Source: Acetobacter aceti
GTDB taxonomy: Bacteria; Pseudomonadota; Alphaproteobacteria; Acetobacterales; Acetobacteraceae
NCBI RefSeq assembly: GCF_002005445.1
Contig: NZ_CP014692.1
Coordinates: 806,001 to 870,000, forward strand
Direction: 5' to 3'
DNA length: 64,000 nt
Shown here: in pieces, positions 48,787-61,250 of the stretch
How the letters are laid out: the number at the start of each line of letters is the position of its first letter
How positions within the stretch are numbered: the first letter of the stretch is position 1
Notes under the pieces: generated by a model
Seen by the model: the letters and a program-made list of their open reading frames with translations, nothing else
Databases searched by the model: none
What the model was told of the DNA's origin: nothing
Translations under genes and position numbers: made by a program

Positions 48787-50208
48787 ATGAGTGTCACGCT
48801 CAGCCCTTCCGCATCGCCCCTGACAGCCGCCCCGACGACGGCTGCCAACTGGTCGCCGGATAGCTGGCGGTCGTTTCCTATCAAGCAGGTGCCGACCTAT
48901 CCCGACGAAGCGGCTCTGAAAGCCGTTGAGGGACGGATGAAGAGCTACCCGCCGCTTGTGTTCGCGGGTGAGGCCCGTCGTCTGCGTGAACATCTTGCGG
49001 ACGCCGCGGCTGGTCGCGCGTTCGTGCTGCAGGGTGGAAACTGCGCGGAAAGCTTCTCCGAATTCTCGGCGGATTTCATCCGTGACACATTCCGGGTGCT
49101 GTTGCAGATGGCGGTCGTGCTGACCTTCGGCGCGAAGGTGCCGGTGGTGAAGATCGGCCGTATGGCGGGACAGTACGCCAAGCCGCGCTCATCCGACACG
49201 GAAACAGTGGGCGATGTCTCGCTGCCGTCCTATCGCGGTGACATCATCAACGGGCCGGCCTTCACGTCTGAAGATCGTATTCCCGATCCGAAGCGGATGG
49301 AGACGGCTTACTTCCAGTCGGCCAGTGTCCTGAACCTGCTGCGCGCCTTCTCGCGCGGCGGTTACGCCAACCTGCACCGGGTCAACCGCTGGAACCTCGG
49401 CTTTGTCGAGCGGTCTCCGTTGGCCGAGCGTTATCGCGCTCTGGCGGAACGTATCGACGAGACGCTGGAGTTCATGGCGGCGTGTGGCATCAACTCGGCC
49501 TCTGCGCCACAGATCGACGAGACCGAGTTCTACACGTCTCATGAGGCGCTTCTGCTTCAGTATGAGCAGGCGTTCACCCGCGTCGATTCAACGTCCGGCG
49601 AATGGTATGACTGCTCGGCGCACTTCCTGTGGATCGGGGACCGCACCCGTCAGCCGGAAGGCGCGCATGTCGAGTTCCTGCGCGGTGTGCGTAACCCGAT
49701 CGGCATAAAGGTCGGTCCGACGACGCAGATCGAGGCGCTTGAGCAACTGCTTGATATCCTCAATCCTGCGGATGAAGCCGGGCGTATCACCCTGATTTCC
49801 CGCATGGGCGCGACCAAGATTCAGGATCATCTTCCCGGACTGGTGCAGGCGGTCAAAGGAACGGGTCGCACCGTGACGTGGATGTCCGATCCAATGCACG
49901 GAAACACCATTTCCACGGCCAGCAACGTCAAGACACGCTCCTTCGAGTCCATTCTCACGGAAGTGCAGGGCTTTTTCGACATCCTGACTGCTGAGGGTGT
50001 GGTGCCGGGTGGCGTGCATATGGAAATGACCGGGCAGGACGTCACCGAGTGTGTTGGTGGCGCGCATCAGCTCACGGAGCATGATCTCGGAGCCCGTTAT
50101 GAGACATTCTGCGATCCGCGCCTGAATGCGGAGCAGTCTCTCGAACTGGCGTTCCTGATTGCCGAGGAATTGAACTCCCGGGCCCGCACTCTGCGAAAAA
50201 GCGTTTAA
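48787..50208 (+). CDS. Class II 3-deoxy-D-arabino-heptulosonate 7-phosphate synthase
   Basis: First enzyme of the shikimate pathway, joining phosphoenolpyruvate and erythrose 4-phosphate. The 473-residue length and blocks are those of the plant-like class II enzyme: [77 protein letters not shown] and [15 protein letters not shown]. The metal-binding Cys, His, Glu and Asp residues sit in these blocks. It has no relation to the AroFGH type of E. coli. Gene naming varies (aroG/aroF/aroH), so I leave the symbol empty. A long hairpin follows the gene. Confidence 0.96.
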   Translation: MSVTLSPSASPLTAAPTTAANWSPDSWRSFPIKQVPTYPDEAALKAVEGRMKSYPPLVFAGEARRLREHLADAAAGRAFVLQGGNCAESFSEFSADFIRDTFRVLLQMAVVLTFGAKVPVVKIGRMAGQYAKPRSSDTETVGDVSLPSYRGDIINGPAFTSEDRIPDPKRMETAYFQSASVLNLLRAFSRGGYANLHRVNRWNLGFVERSPLAERYRALAERIDETLEFMAACGINSASAPQIDETEFYTSHEALLLQYEQAFTRVDSTSGEWYDCSAHFLWIGDRTRQPEGAHVEFLRGVRNPIGIKVGPTTQIEALEQLLDILNPADEAGRITLISRMGATKIQDHLPGLVQAVKGTGRTVTWMSDPMHGNTISTASNVKTRSFESILTEVQGFFDILTAEGVVPGGVHMEMTGQDVTECVGGAHQLTEHDLGARYETFCDPRLNAEQSLELAFLIAEELNSRARTLRKSV

Positions 50209-50218
50209 GCGGAGCAAA

Positions 50219-50261
50219 CCGCTGTTTATGGCGGGAGTTATTCTCCTGTCATAAGCAGCGG
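50219..50261 (+). terminator. 19-pair hairpin after the DAHP synthase gene
   Basis: Left arm 50219-50237 and right arm 50243-50261 pair along all 19 positions as RNA, with three G-U pairs, around the loop TTATT. It starts 10 bases after the stop codon. No T-run follows, so it may be a rho-blocking or RNA-stabilising structure or a weak terminator. Confidence 0.6.
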
Positions 50262-50316
50262 ATCGTCACTTTCTGAGCTTTCTTGCGGGTGCTGACCTTG
50301 TGATTGGAGGTCGTCT

Positions 50317-50349
50317 ATGTCCAGGATGATACCGAGCATCTGGTCGTGA
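50317..50349 (+). other. Ten-codon leader ORF overlapping the NAPRT start
   Basis: ATG 50317 has GGAGG at 50306-50310, six bases upstream, the best ribosome site in this gap. It encodes MSRMIPSIWS and ends in TGA at 50347-50349. The last base of that stop is the A of the NAPRT start codon ATG at 50349 (TGATG). The NAPRT ATG has no ribosome site of its own, so its translation is probably coupled to this mini-ORF. Confidence 0.55.
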
Positions 50350-51611
50350 TGCCTAGGAAAGGGCAGGTCGTGGTCTTGAAATCGCCTTCCGTACATCCGC
50401 AGGAACCTCGTTCAGAAGTGTCTTCGGGTGTGAGTTCTTCGTTCTGCGTCGCCGCAATTGATGATGCGACGATCAAGGCGCGTACTGACAGTTATTTCAA
50501 TCGCACCAGGGAAATCGTTTCCAGATTTGGCGACTGCGTTGTCACCTATGCGGTGTTCATCCGCAGGCCTGTGCTTTCCGCGACGGCGATTGTTGAAACG
50601 TGGTTGAAGAATATCTCGCGCGAGCGTGGCATTGAAATTCTGGTCGAGCCGGTTTTTACGGAAGGCGATTGGGTAGGGGCTGGTGAGCCGCTGCTCTATG
50701 TCACAGGCTTTTTTTCACATCTTGCGCAGCTTGAAACCCTGATGCTCCAGAAGCTGGGCGCGTGTTGCGTGGCCGCGCATCGTGCCTACCAGATGGCGCT
50801 GTCTCTTCCCAAGGCGCAGTTTCTTGCTATGGAAGCCCGTCATTGCGCCGGATACGAGATGCAGGAGCTGATGAGCTATGGCGCTTCCGTCGGCAGCCGT
50901 GCGGCGCAGAAGGAAGGTGCTGTCGGCTTTGTCGGGGGTGCAAACGACGCAACGGCGTCCTTTTTCGGAGGGACGCATGGTTTCGGCACGATGCCTCATG
51001 CCCTGATTGGCTATGCCGGTTCCACGCTTCGGGCTGCCGAAATGTTTCATGAGGTCTATCCGGATTCGGATCTGACTGTGCTTGTCGACTACTATGGACG
51101 TGAAATCACTGACGGCCTCGCTGTCTGCCGCCACTTCAGGGATCTTGCTCACGCGGGCCGGGTGGGCCTGCGTCTTGATACGCATGGCGGACGCTTTCTT
51201 GAGGGGCTGGACCCTCAGGAATCCTATGCCGTTCTGGACCGCTATGTTCCGGATGCGATCCGGCGCTACCGCTCTGAGGGGGAGTTACGCAATCTGATCG
51301 GAACCGGCGTCTCGGCGGCGGCAATCTGGCGGATGCGTGAGGTGCTTGACGATGCGGGATTCGAGAAGGTGAAGATTGTCGTGTCGTCCGGCTTCGGCGT
51401 GACGAAATGCGCCAGCATGGCCGACGCCAACGCTCCGATTGACGTGGTGGGGACAGGGTCTTTCATTCCCAAGCTGTGGAATGAGACGTACGCTACAGCG
51501 GACATCGTGACGTATGACGGCGTGGAAAGCGTGAAAACGGGGCGGGAATTTCTTTTACCGTCATTCAGGAAGGCAGAAGAGAGACAGCGCAAACTGTTGC
51601 ATCGGGGCTGA
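50349..51611 (+). CDS. pncB: Nicotinate phosphoribosyltransferase-family protein
   Basis: Type II phosphoribosyltransferase fold that converts nicotinate and PRPP to nicotinate mononucleotide, the NAD salvage entry point. About 420 residues. Family blocks include an N-terminal region with SYFNRTREIVSRFGD, EPLLYVTGFFSHLAQLETLML, the conserved MEARHCAGYEMQELMSYGAS, GTMPHALIGYAGS, LRLDTHGGRFLEG, and KIVVSSGFGVTK with DVVGTGSFIP near the phosphate site. ATG 50349 is chosen because it overlaps the leader stop; a TTG at 50304 in frame is an alternative. The neighbouring small gene and ppdK are unrelated in sequence. The E. coli-type pncB is of a different subgroup, so the symbol is tentative. Confidence 0.88.
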   Translation: MPRKGQVVVLKSPSVHPQEPRSEVSSGVSSSFCVAAIDDATIKARTDSYFNRTREIVSRFGDCVVTYAVFIRRPVLSATAIVETWLKNISRERGIEILVEPVFTEGDWVGAGEPLLYVTGFFSHLAQLETLMLQKLGACCVAAHRAYQMALSLPKAQFLAMEARHCAGYEMQELMSYGASVGSRAAQKEGAVGFVGGANDATASFFGGTHGFGTMPHALIGYAGSTLRAAEMFHEVYPDSDLTVLVDYYGREITDGLAVCRHFRDLAHAGRVGLRLDTHGGRFLEGLDPQESYAVLDRYVPDAIRRYRSEGELRNLIGTGVSAAAIWRMREVLDDAGFEKVKIVVSSGFGVTKCASMADANAPIDVVGTGSFIPKLWNETYATADIVTYDGVESVKTGREFLLPSFRKAEERQRKLLHRG

Positions 51612-51673
51612 AGTGCCGTTCTCAGAACCCGCTGGTATGATGAAGTTATGTGATATGCAGGAGTTGTTTGTTT

Positions 51674-52060
51674 ATGACTGAGGCCGAAGAAAATGGTGAA
51701 GACGCGACGGTCGCGGCTCAGGAGACAGGACCGGTCGTGCGTCTTCTCGATCTTTCCGGAGGCGCTGAAGATAACATCATTGAAGAAATCAAGGGTTTTC
51801 TTGATGCGGAACACGCGAACGCGTTTGCCCGGGCTTATGTCCGCGACAGTATAGAAATCTGCCGTGTGCCGGGCGCCGCTGCGAGAGATACGCTTGAAGC
51901 ATGGTTCTCGTTCGGTGAAAATGCGGAAGTGCTGGGCACAGACGACCCTTGGGTTTCTTCAGGCGAACTGAATGATTTCATGGATCGTCCGGCGACTGAA
52001 GAAGAGCGTGACTGGCGTCTGCTTGATCCTCGCCGCTATGACACGGATGACGGCGAGTGA
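51674..52060 (+). CDS. Small acidic protein, unknown function
   Basis: 128 residues from ATG 51674, which has AGGAG ten bases upstream. Strongly acidic, with no Cys-rich or membrane region. The middle (IIEEIKGFLDAEHANAFARAYVRDSIEICRVP) looks helical and soluble; the end is ERDWRLLDPRRYDTDDGE. No family recognised. It follows the NAPRT gene by 62 bases and may be in the same transcript. Confidence 0.6.
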   Translation: MTEAEENGEDATVAAQETGPVVRLLDLSGGAEDNIIEEIKGFLDAEHANAFARAYVRDSIEICRVPGAAARDTLEAWFSFGENAEVLGTDDPWVSSGELNDFMDRPATEEERDWRLLDPRRYDTDDGE

Positions 52061-52110
52061 TCTCGGTAGAGGATTGAGAGAAATCGTCTCCGTTTAGTCA
52101 TGAAAATTTT

Positions 52111-52141
52111 GGGCGTCGCCTTTTCCAAAAAACGACGTCCC
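52111..52141. terminator. Hairpin between convergent genes
   Basis: GGGCGTCG (52111-52118) pairs with CGACGTCCC (52133-52141) with one bulged base, around a 14-base AT-rich loop. Placed between convergent genes; on either strand the tract after the stem is only partly T-rich. Weak candidate. Confidence 0.3.
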
Positions 52142-52172
52142 CTGACGTTCTTCGAAAGAAATCCCGCCTCAT

Positions 52173-53030
52173 TCATCCCGGTGCGGAAAGCGGGCTGGGA
52201 TGTTCCAGAATATCCAGAATAGCAGCGCTGGTTTCTTCAATCGATCGTCTTGTGATGTCGATGATCGGCCAGCCGTGACGGGTGCAGAGGCGCTTCGCCC
52301 ACAGCAGTTCATTTCTGACTTCTTCCGGGTCGATATAACTTGTGCGCGTCAATGATGTCCCGCCAGCGTGCTGCTTGGTGGGGACCATGCTGTTCAGGCG
52401 GGTACGACGGATTTCAAGCAGGGCGTCCGGAGCAATGGTCAGACCGATGACCGGCACGCCCAGTTCAAACAGTTCCGGAGGGAGTGGCGTGTCAGGAACG
52501 AGTGGAACATTGGCCGCCTTGATGCCCTTGTTGGCGAGGTAGAAACAGGTTGGCGTTTTGGAGGCGCGTGAGACGCCCACCAGCACGACATCGGCGTCCT
52601 TGAGTTCACGGGTCTGCTGGCCGTCATCATGCTCGATAACGTAGTGCATGGCGTCGATCCGACGGAAATAGTTCTCGTCCATGATGTACTGGCCACCTGG
52701 GCCGCCATCAATGGCCTGTGTGCCGGTTGCGCCCTCCAGAAAGGTCAGGGTGTTCTTCATGACGTCCAGCAATTGCACGCCAGTCCGTTTGCAGCCTTCG
52801 ATCAGATCATTCTGGAGTTCTGCGTCGATGAGAGAAGAAAGAACAGGACCGGGCTCTTTGGCGATTCCGGCCATGACACGGCGCAACTGTGTCCGACTAC
52901 GGACGAGATTCCAGTGCTGAATCTGAAATTCCACATCGGGAAAATGTGGTGTGCAGGCTTTGGCCTGTGTGTCGAGGGTTTGTCCGGTTCCGCCTGAAAC
53001 CAGATGAAGGCAGATGCTGCGTTTGGTCAT
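52173..53030 (-). CDS. PPDK/PEP-synthase regulatory protein (DUF299 kinase-phosphorylase)
   Basis: Bifunctional ADP-dependent kinase and Pi-dependent phosphorylase that inactivates and reactivates pyruvate phosphate dikinase or PEP synthase by acting on a Thr next to the catalytic His. The 285-residue form from ATG 53030 has the P-loop-like GVSRASKTPTCFYLANKG and HLVSGGTGQTLDTQAKA near the start. Near the end it has the family block TSLTRTSYIDPEEVRNELLWAK and WPIIDITRRSIEETSA. It lies 177 bases downstream of ppdK on the same strand, making PPDK the obvious target. An ATG at 53135 would add 35 residues but runs through the terminator. Confidence 0.92.
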   Translation of the reverse strand: MTKRSICLHLVSGGTGQTLDTQAKACTPHFPDVEFQIQHWNLVRSRTQLRRVMAGIAKEPGPVLSSLIDAELQNDLIEGCKRTGVQLLDVMKNTLTFLEGATGTQAIDGGPGGQYIMDENYFRRIDAMHYVIEHDDGQQTRELKDADVVLVGVSRASKTPTCFYLANKGIKAANVPLVPDTPLPPELFELGVPVIGLTIAPDALLEIRRTRLNSMVPTKQHAGGTSLTRTSYIDPEEVRNELLWAKRLCTRHGWPIIDITRRSIEETSAAILDILEHPSPLSAPG

Positions 53031-53136
53031 GTCGAAAACCTGTGTTTTCAGGAAAGGCTTGCCATTTTCATGGTGAGAAGAAGCAAAACCATTTCCGAAG
53101 TCCCGAAGCTCGGGTTCTGATTCTTGTGCAGGCAAA

Positions 53137-53169
53137 CAAAAACGGGACGCCCTTTCTGGGAGCGCCCCG
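53137..53169 (-). terminator. Rho-independent terminator of ppdK
   Basis: On the minus strand, CGGGGCGCTC pairs with GGGCGTCCCG (ten pairs, two G-U) around a 7-base loop, followed by TTTTTGTTT. It begins 38 bases after the ppdK stop and lies before the regulatory gene, so the two genes are mostly separately expressed. Confidence 0.85.
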
Positions 53170-53206
53170 TCGATGCTGATCTCAGATCAAGCCGTCATCC
53201 AGCATC

Positions 53207-55879
53207 TCAGGATGAAGCTTTTTCCTTCTTCATCGCCAGAGCGGCCTGAGCCGCCGCCAGACGGGCTACCGGCACGCGGAACGGGGAGCAGGAGACGTAA
53301 TCCAGTCCGACGCTCTCGAAGAACGCGATGGAGTCCGGATCGCCGCCATGCTCGCCGCACACACCCAGCTTCAGTGCAGGCTTGGTCTTACGACCGTTTT
53401 CTGCGCCCATACGTACCAGAGCGCCCACTCCTTCGCGGTCGATCGACACGAACGGGTCTTTCGGCAGGAGACCGTGATCGACGTAGTAAGGCAGGAACGA
53501 ACCGGCGTCGTCACGGGAAAGACCAAGCGTGGTCTGGGTCAGATCGTTGGTGCCGAACGAAAAGAAGTCCGCCACTTCCGCAATCTGGTCCGCCGTGATC
53601 GCTGCACGGGGCAACTCGATCATGGTGCCGATAAGGTACTCAAGAGTGGTGCCCTGTTCCTTGAAGACAGCGGCAACTTCCGCTTCCGCCGCCTTGCGGG
53701 TCACTTCCAGTTCCGTCTTCACGCCCACGAGCGGGATCATGATTTCAGGAACAATGGCATGTCCGGTCTCTTTTGAGACGGCGATGGCGGCCTCGATGAT
53801 GGCGCGAACCTGCATCGTGTAGATCTCGGGGTAGGTAATGCCGAGACGGCAGCCACGGTGACCGAGCATCGGGTTGGCTTCCGACAGCGCCGAGCGACGG
53901 GCACGGAGAGACTCTACGGACTGGCCAAGCGCCGTCGCCACTTCCTCAAGTTCGGTTTCGCCATGAGGCAGGAACTCGTGGAGCGGTGGATCAAGCAGGC
54001 GGATCGTCACGGGCAGACCGCTCATGATGCGGAAGATCTGCGAGAAGTCGTCACGCTGGAACGGCAGCAGGGCGTCGATGGCCTTTTTGCGCGTCGCCGG
54101 GTCGTCCGACATGATCATCTGACGGACGAAGCCGATACGGTCCGGTCCGAAGAACATGTGTTCCGTGCGGCTCAGGCCGATGCCTTCGGCGCCGAAGCGG
54201 CGGGCTGTCTCGGCGTCTTCCGGTGTTTCGGCATTGGCGCGGACACGCAGGCGACGGACTTCGTCAGCCCAGCCCATCAGCGTGCTGAAATCACCCGACA
54301 GGGTCGGAGGAATGGTCGCAACCTTACCGACATACACAGCGCCTGTGCCACCATCGAGGGTGATCCAGTCGCCGCCCTTCAGCGTGACGTTGCCGACCGT
54401 CATGGTCTGCGCCTTGTAGTCGACGGTAATACCGCCGGCGCCAGCCACGCAGACACGACCCATGCCGCGCGCCACGACGGCGGCGTGAGAGGTCATGCCG
54501 CCACGGGTCGTCAGGACACCACGGGCCGCGTGCATGCCATGAACGTCTTCCGGTGAAGTCTCGATACGGACAAGGATGACGTCCTCGCCCTTGGCCGCGC
54601 GGTCTTCGACTTCTTCAGCCGTGAAGACGATAGCGCCTGCTGCCGCACCCGGAGAGGCCGGCAGGCCACGAGAGAAGAGGTTTCTCTCGGCTTTCGGGTC
54701 AAGTGTCGGGTGAAGGAGCTGGTCGAGCGAGCCGGGCGGGACGCGCTGGATGGCTTCTTCCTGCGTGATCAGACCTTCCTGCGCCATGTCGATGGCGATT
54801 TTGAGGGCGGCCGCCGCTGTACGCTTGCCGGAACGGGTCTGGAGCATATAGAGCACGTTGCTCTGCACCGTGAACTCGATGTCCTGCATGTCGCGGTAGT
54901 GCCTCTCAAGGATGTCACGCACACGCATGAGTTCCTTGTAAGCTTCCGGCAGGACTTTCTCCATCGGAGACTGGTCGGAGGTCGCACGACCGGCGGACAT
55001 GGGCTGCGGCGTGCGGATACCCGCCACCACGTCTTCGCCCTGTGCATTGACCAGATACTCGCCGTAGAAGATGTTTTCGCCTGTGGACGGGTCACGGGTG
55101 AAACACACGCCGGTCGCACAGTCTTCACCCATGTTGCCGAAGACCATCGCCTGCACGTTGACGGCGGTTCCCCAGTTTGCGGGAATGTCATGCAGCTTGC
55201 GGTAGGTGTTGGCGCGCGGGTTCATCCAGGAACCGAAGACGGCGCTGATCGCGCCCCAGAGCTGCTCCTGCGGCTCGTTGGGGAAGGGCTTGCCGGTTTC
55301 TTTCTGAACGACGTCCTTGTAATCCTTGACGATTTCGCGCCAGTCCGACGCCTTGATGGCGGTGTCGTCGGTGACGCCGAGACCGTGCTTGGCCTGCTCC
55401 AGCAGATCCTCGAAGCGATGATGGGGGACTCCCATCACGACGGAACCATACATCTGGATGAAGCGGCGATAGCTGTCCCACGCGAAGCGCTCGTCCTTGG
55501 AGGACGCAGCCAGACCTTCAACCGTCTCGTCATTCAGACCGAGGTTGAGGACGGTATCCATCATGCCCGGCATGGAGACGCGGGCGCCTGAGCGGACCGA
55601 GACCAGCAGCGGCGCACTGGCGTCGCCGAAAACCAGACCGACTGATTTCTCGACGCGATGAAGGGCTGAAGCGACCTGCTCCGCGAGTTCGGTCGGATAG
55701 GCATTCCCGTTATCGTAGTACGCCGAGCATACTTCCGTTGTAATGGTAAAACCAGGAGGCACTGGCAGTCCGATGGAAGCCATCTCCGCCAGGTTGGCGC
55801 CTTTGCCACCAAGCAGATTGCGCATTCCGGCACCGCCTTCGTTCAGGCCGCCACCGAAGCTGTAAACCCATTTCGTCAT
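53207..55879 (-). CDS. ppdK: Pyruvate phosphate dikinase
   Basis: Interconverts pyruvate, ATP and Pi with phosphoenolpyruvate, AMP and PPi. It is the gluconeogenic entry from lactate and pyruvate in acetic acid bacteria. About 890 residues with the three expected domains. The nucleotide-binding domain starts KWVYSFGGGLNEG and has LLGGKGANLAEM. The swivelling domain has the catalytic His in LTTRGGMTSHAAVVARGMG, and the regulatory Thr is the T two residues before this His. The PEP-binding barrel ends with GVCGEHGGDP and GLDYVSCSPFRVPVARLAAAQAAL. ATG 55879 is chosen; a TTG six bases earlier is in frame. Confidence 0.97.
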   Translation of the reverse strand: MTKWVYSFGGGLNEGGAGMRNLLGGKGANLAEMASIGLPVPPGFTITTEVCSAYYDNGNAYPTELAEQVASALHRVEKSVGLVFGDASAPLLVSVRSGARVSMPGMMDTVLNLGLNDETVEGLAASSKDERFAWDSYRRFIQMYGSVVMGVPHHRFEDLLEQAKHGLGVTDDTAIKASDWREIVKDYKDVVQKETGKPFPNEPQEQLWGAISAVFGSWMNPRANTYRKLHDIPANWGTAVNVQAMVFGNMGEDCATGVCFTRDPSTGENIFYGEYLVNAQGEDVVAGIRTPQPMSAGRATSDQSPMEKVLPEAYKELMRVRDILERHYRDMQDIEFTVQSNVLYMLQTRSGKRTAAAALKIAIDMAQEGLITQEEAIQRVPPGSLDQLLHPTLDPKAERNLFSRGLPASPGAAAGAIVFTAEEVEDRAAKGEDVILVRIETSPEDVHGMHAARGVLTTRGGMTSHAAVVARGMGRVCVAGAGGITVDYKAQTMTVGNVTLKGGDWITLDGGTGAVYVGKVATIPPTLSGDFSTLMGWADEVRRLRVRANAETPEDAETARRFGAEGIGLSRTEHMFFGPDRIGFVRQMIMSDDPATRKKAIDALLPFQRDDFSQIFRIMSGLPVTIRLLDPPLHEFLPHGETELEEVATALGQSVESLRARRSALSEANPMLGHRGCRLGITYPEIYTMQVRAIIEAAIAVSKETGHAIVPEIMIPLVGVKTELEVTRKAAEAEVAAVFKEQGTTLEYLIGTMIELPRAAITADQIAEVADFFSFGTNDLTQTTLGLSRDDAGSFLPYYVDHGLLPKDPFVSIDREGVGALVRMGAENGRKTKPALKLGVCGEHGGDPDSIAFFESVGLDYVSCSPFRVPVARLAAAQAALAMKKEKASS

Positions 55880-56090
55880 GACCAACGCTCTCCGAGCGCG
55901 GTGATTCTGGCCGTCTGTTCCTTCCCGGGAAAATCAGGCCTGAATACAGTCCGCGGGGAATTTATAGTTATTATTAAGTGCTCCGTTCCCGGGCCACAGC
56001 ATCATGCCAGCTTGGATCGCTTTCGGCAATTCGCTTTGCAATGAATATTGCAGGCAGACAGGCTCTGTTACAGAAATAAGGCGGAGCTTT

Positions 56091-59902
<3,812 letters not shown>

Positions 59903-60056
59903 GGCGAAAATCCGCTCTGACCTGTCTCCGCAGGGAAGCTGGTAATATCGCGGAGTGTGAGGGAATCAATATGTGAGTGCCTGATCGCCCGCCAGCCGGT
60001 GAGGGCCTGCATTTCAGGTGCAGGCAGTTTCACTTCAATCGTTCCCCATGCGGGGC

Positions 60057-61106
60057 TCAGTGTGTTGAGCCGCGTGCTCCTCGTTCGGAGGCGGGAGTGC
60101 CTGGGCGGGCAAGATTGCTCGTCAGTTCTGACCCGTTGCCGCCGTCATTAAGCTGGCTTGCAGAGACGGGTGAGACGGGGGCTCTGGACAGGGAAGGGGG
60201 CGCATCGGCGCGCGCATCGCCACGGCCTGCAGACTGTGCGGGACTCTGGGTCGAAGACGCAGGTGCCGTAATCAGTTTTCCGGGCACCGGTGTCTTGCTG
60301 GACAGGAGGTGATAGCTTTTCAGATTGCTGTAAGCGTAACGATACCATTTACTGTCAGGATAATTATATGCCAGCACGCCGCCGGTCCGACGCGCTTCGT
60401 CCGTCAGGCCGAGATCCAGATAGAGTTCGACAAGCCGCTCCAGAGCTTCGGGCACATGGTTCGTTGTCTGGAAATCCTGCACGACGCGCTGGTACCGCCC
60501 GAGCGCAGCCTGATAGGCACGCTGTTGCTGATAATATCGCCCGACAAGCATCTCCTTGCCTGCAAGATGATCGCGGCAGAGATCGATCTTCAACTGGGCG
60601 TCGCGGGCGTATTTCGTTTGTGGGAAACGGGCGATGACATCCTGCAGACGTGACATCGCCTCCGCTGTCATCTGCTGATCGCGGGCGACGTCGCCAATCT
60701 GCTCATAATAGCAGAGAGCCAGAAGATAGAAGGCATAGGCGGCATCGGAACTGGTGGGATGCAGTTCGATAAAGCGGTCGAGCTGCTGTGCCGCGTCAGG
60801 ATATTTGTTCTGGAGATAATAGGCATAGCCCGCCATCAGCTGCGAATTGGCGGTATAGCCGGAATAGGGATAATTCTGCTGCAGTGTTTCGAACTGCTTT
60901 GTTGCAGACAGATAACGCTCGGTGCGCAGGGCGTCGATGCCGTTGTTATAGAGCTCATCTGCGGAAGAGACTGTGGGGGCGGGCTTTTCGGCAGACGAGG
61001 TCTTGAACATCGAACAGCCTGCCAGAAGCATGAAGCTTCCATAGGCAGCCGCTGAAACCAGGCGCGACGTCACTCTGGGGGGGATGCGCGAGGTTGGCTG
61101 CGGCAC
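60057..61106 (-). CDS. bamD: Outer-membrane assembly lipoprotein BamD
   Basis: Essential lipoprotein partner of BamA in the complex that inserts outer-membrane proteins. A lipobox LLAGC (around residue 28-32) ends the signal sequence. TPR-type repeats follow, with SADELYNNGIDALRTERYLSATKQFETL, NSQLMAGYAYYLQNKYPDAAQQLDRFI, YAFYLLALCYYEQI and YARDAQLKIDLCRDHLAGKEM, characteristic of BamD/ComL. At 349 residues it is longer than E. coli BamD because of a disordered C-terminal tail rich in Ser, Pro and Ala (about 275-349). The lpxC gene lies upstream. Confidence 0.95.
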   Translation of the reverse strand: MPQPTSRIPPRVTSRLVSAAAYGSFMLLAGCSMFKTSSAEKPAPTVSSADELYNNGIDALRTERYLSATKQFETLQQNYPYSGYTANSQLMAGYAYYLQNKYPDAAQQLDRFIELHPTSSDAAYAFYLLALCYYEQIGDVARDQQMTAEAMSRLQDVIARFPQTKYARDAQLKIDLCRDHLAGKEMLVGRYYQQQRAYQAALGRYQRVVQDFQTTNHVPEALERLVELYLDLGLTDEARRTGGVLAYNYPDSKWYRYAYSNLKSYHLLSSKTPVPGKLITAPASSTQSPAQSAGRGDARADAPPSLSRAPVSPVSASQLNDGGNGSELTSNLARPGTPASERGARGSTH

Positions 61107-61201
61107 GTATCAACTCACTGTCTGTCGTGTACAATTACTGGCCGGTTATAGCACGGAATACAGCGACGGAAAGGTGTCCAGTCCGTTCTGCGCACGACAT
61201 T

Positions 61202-61223
61202 GTTTATTCTGCGTTTATTCTGC
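61202..61223. repeat. Tandem 11-base duplication
   Basis: GTTTATTCTGC occurs twice in direct succession between bamD and lpxC. It is probably a slippage duplication in non-coding DNA. Confidence 0.7.
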
Positions 61224-61250
61224 GGTCTGCCTGCACGCCCCGGCAGTCTG

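Noticed and set aside
54710..55591. Open frame antisense to ppdK (about 290 codons)
   Set aside because: His/Asp/Val-rich shadow of ppdK codons with no family features.
61202..61223. CRISPR-like or regulatory direct repeats
   Set aside because: Only two abutting 11-base copies with no spacer or further units; best explained by slippage.
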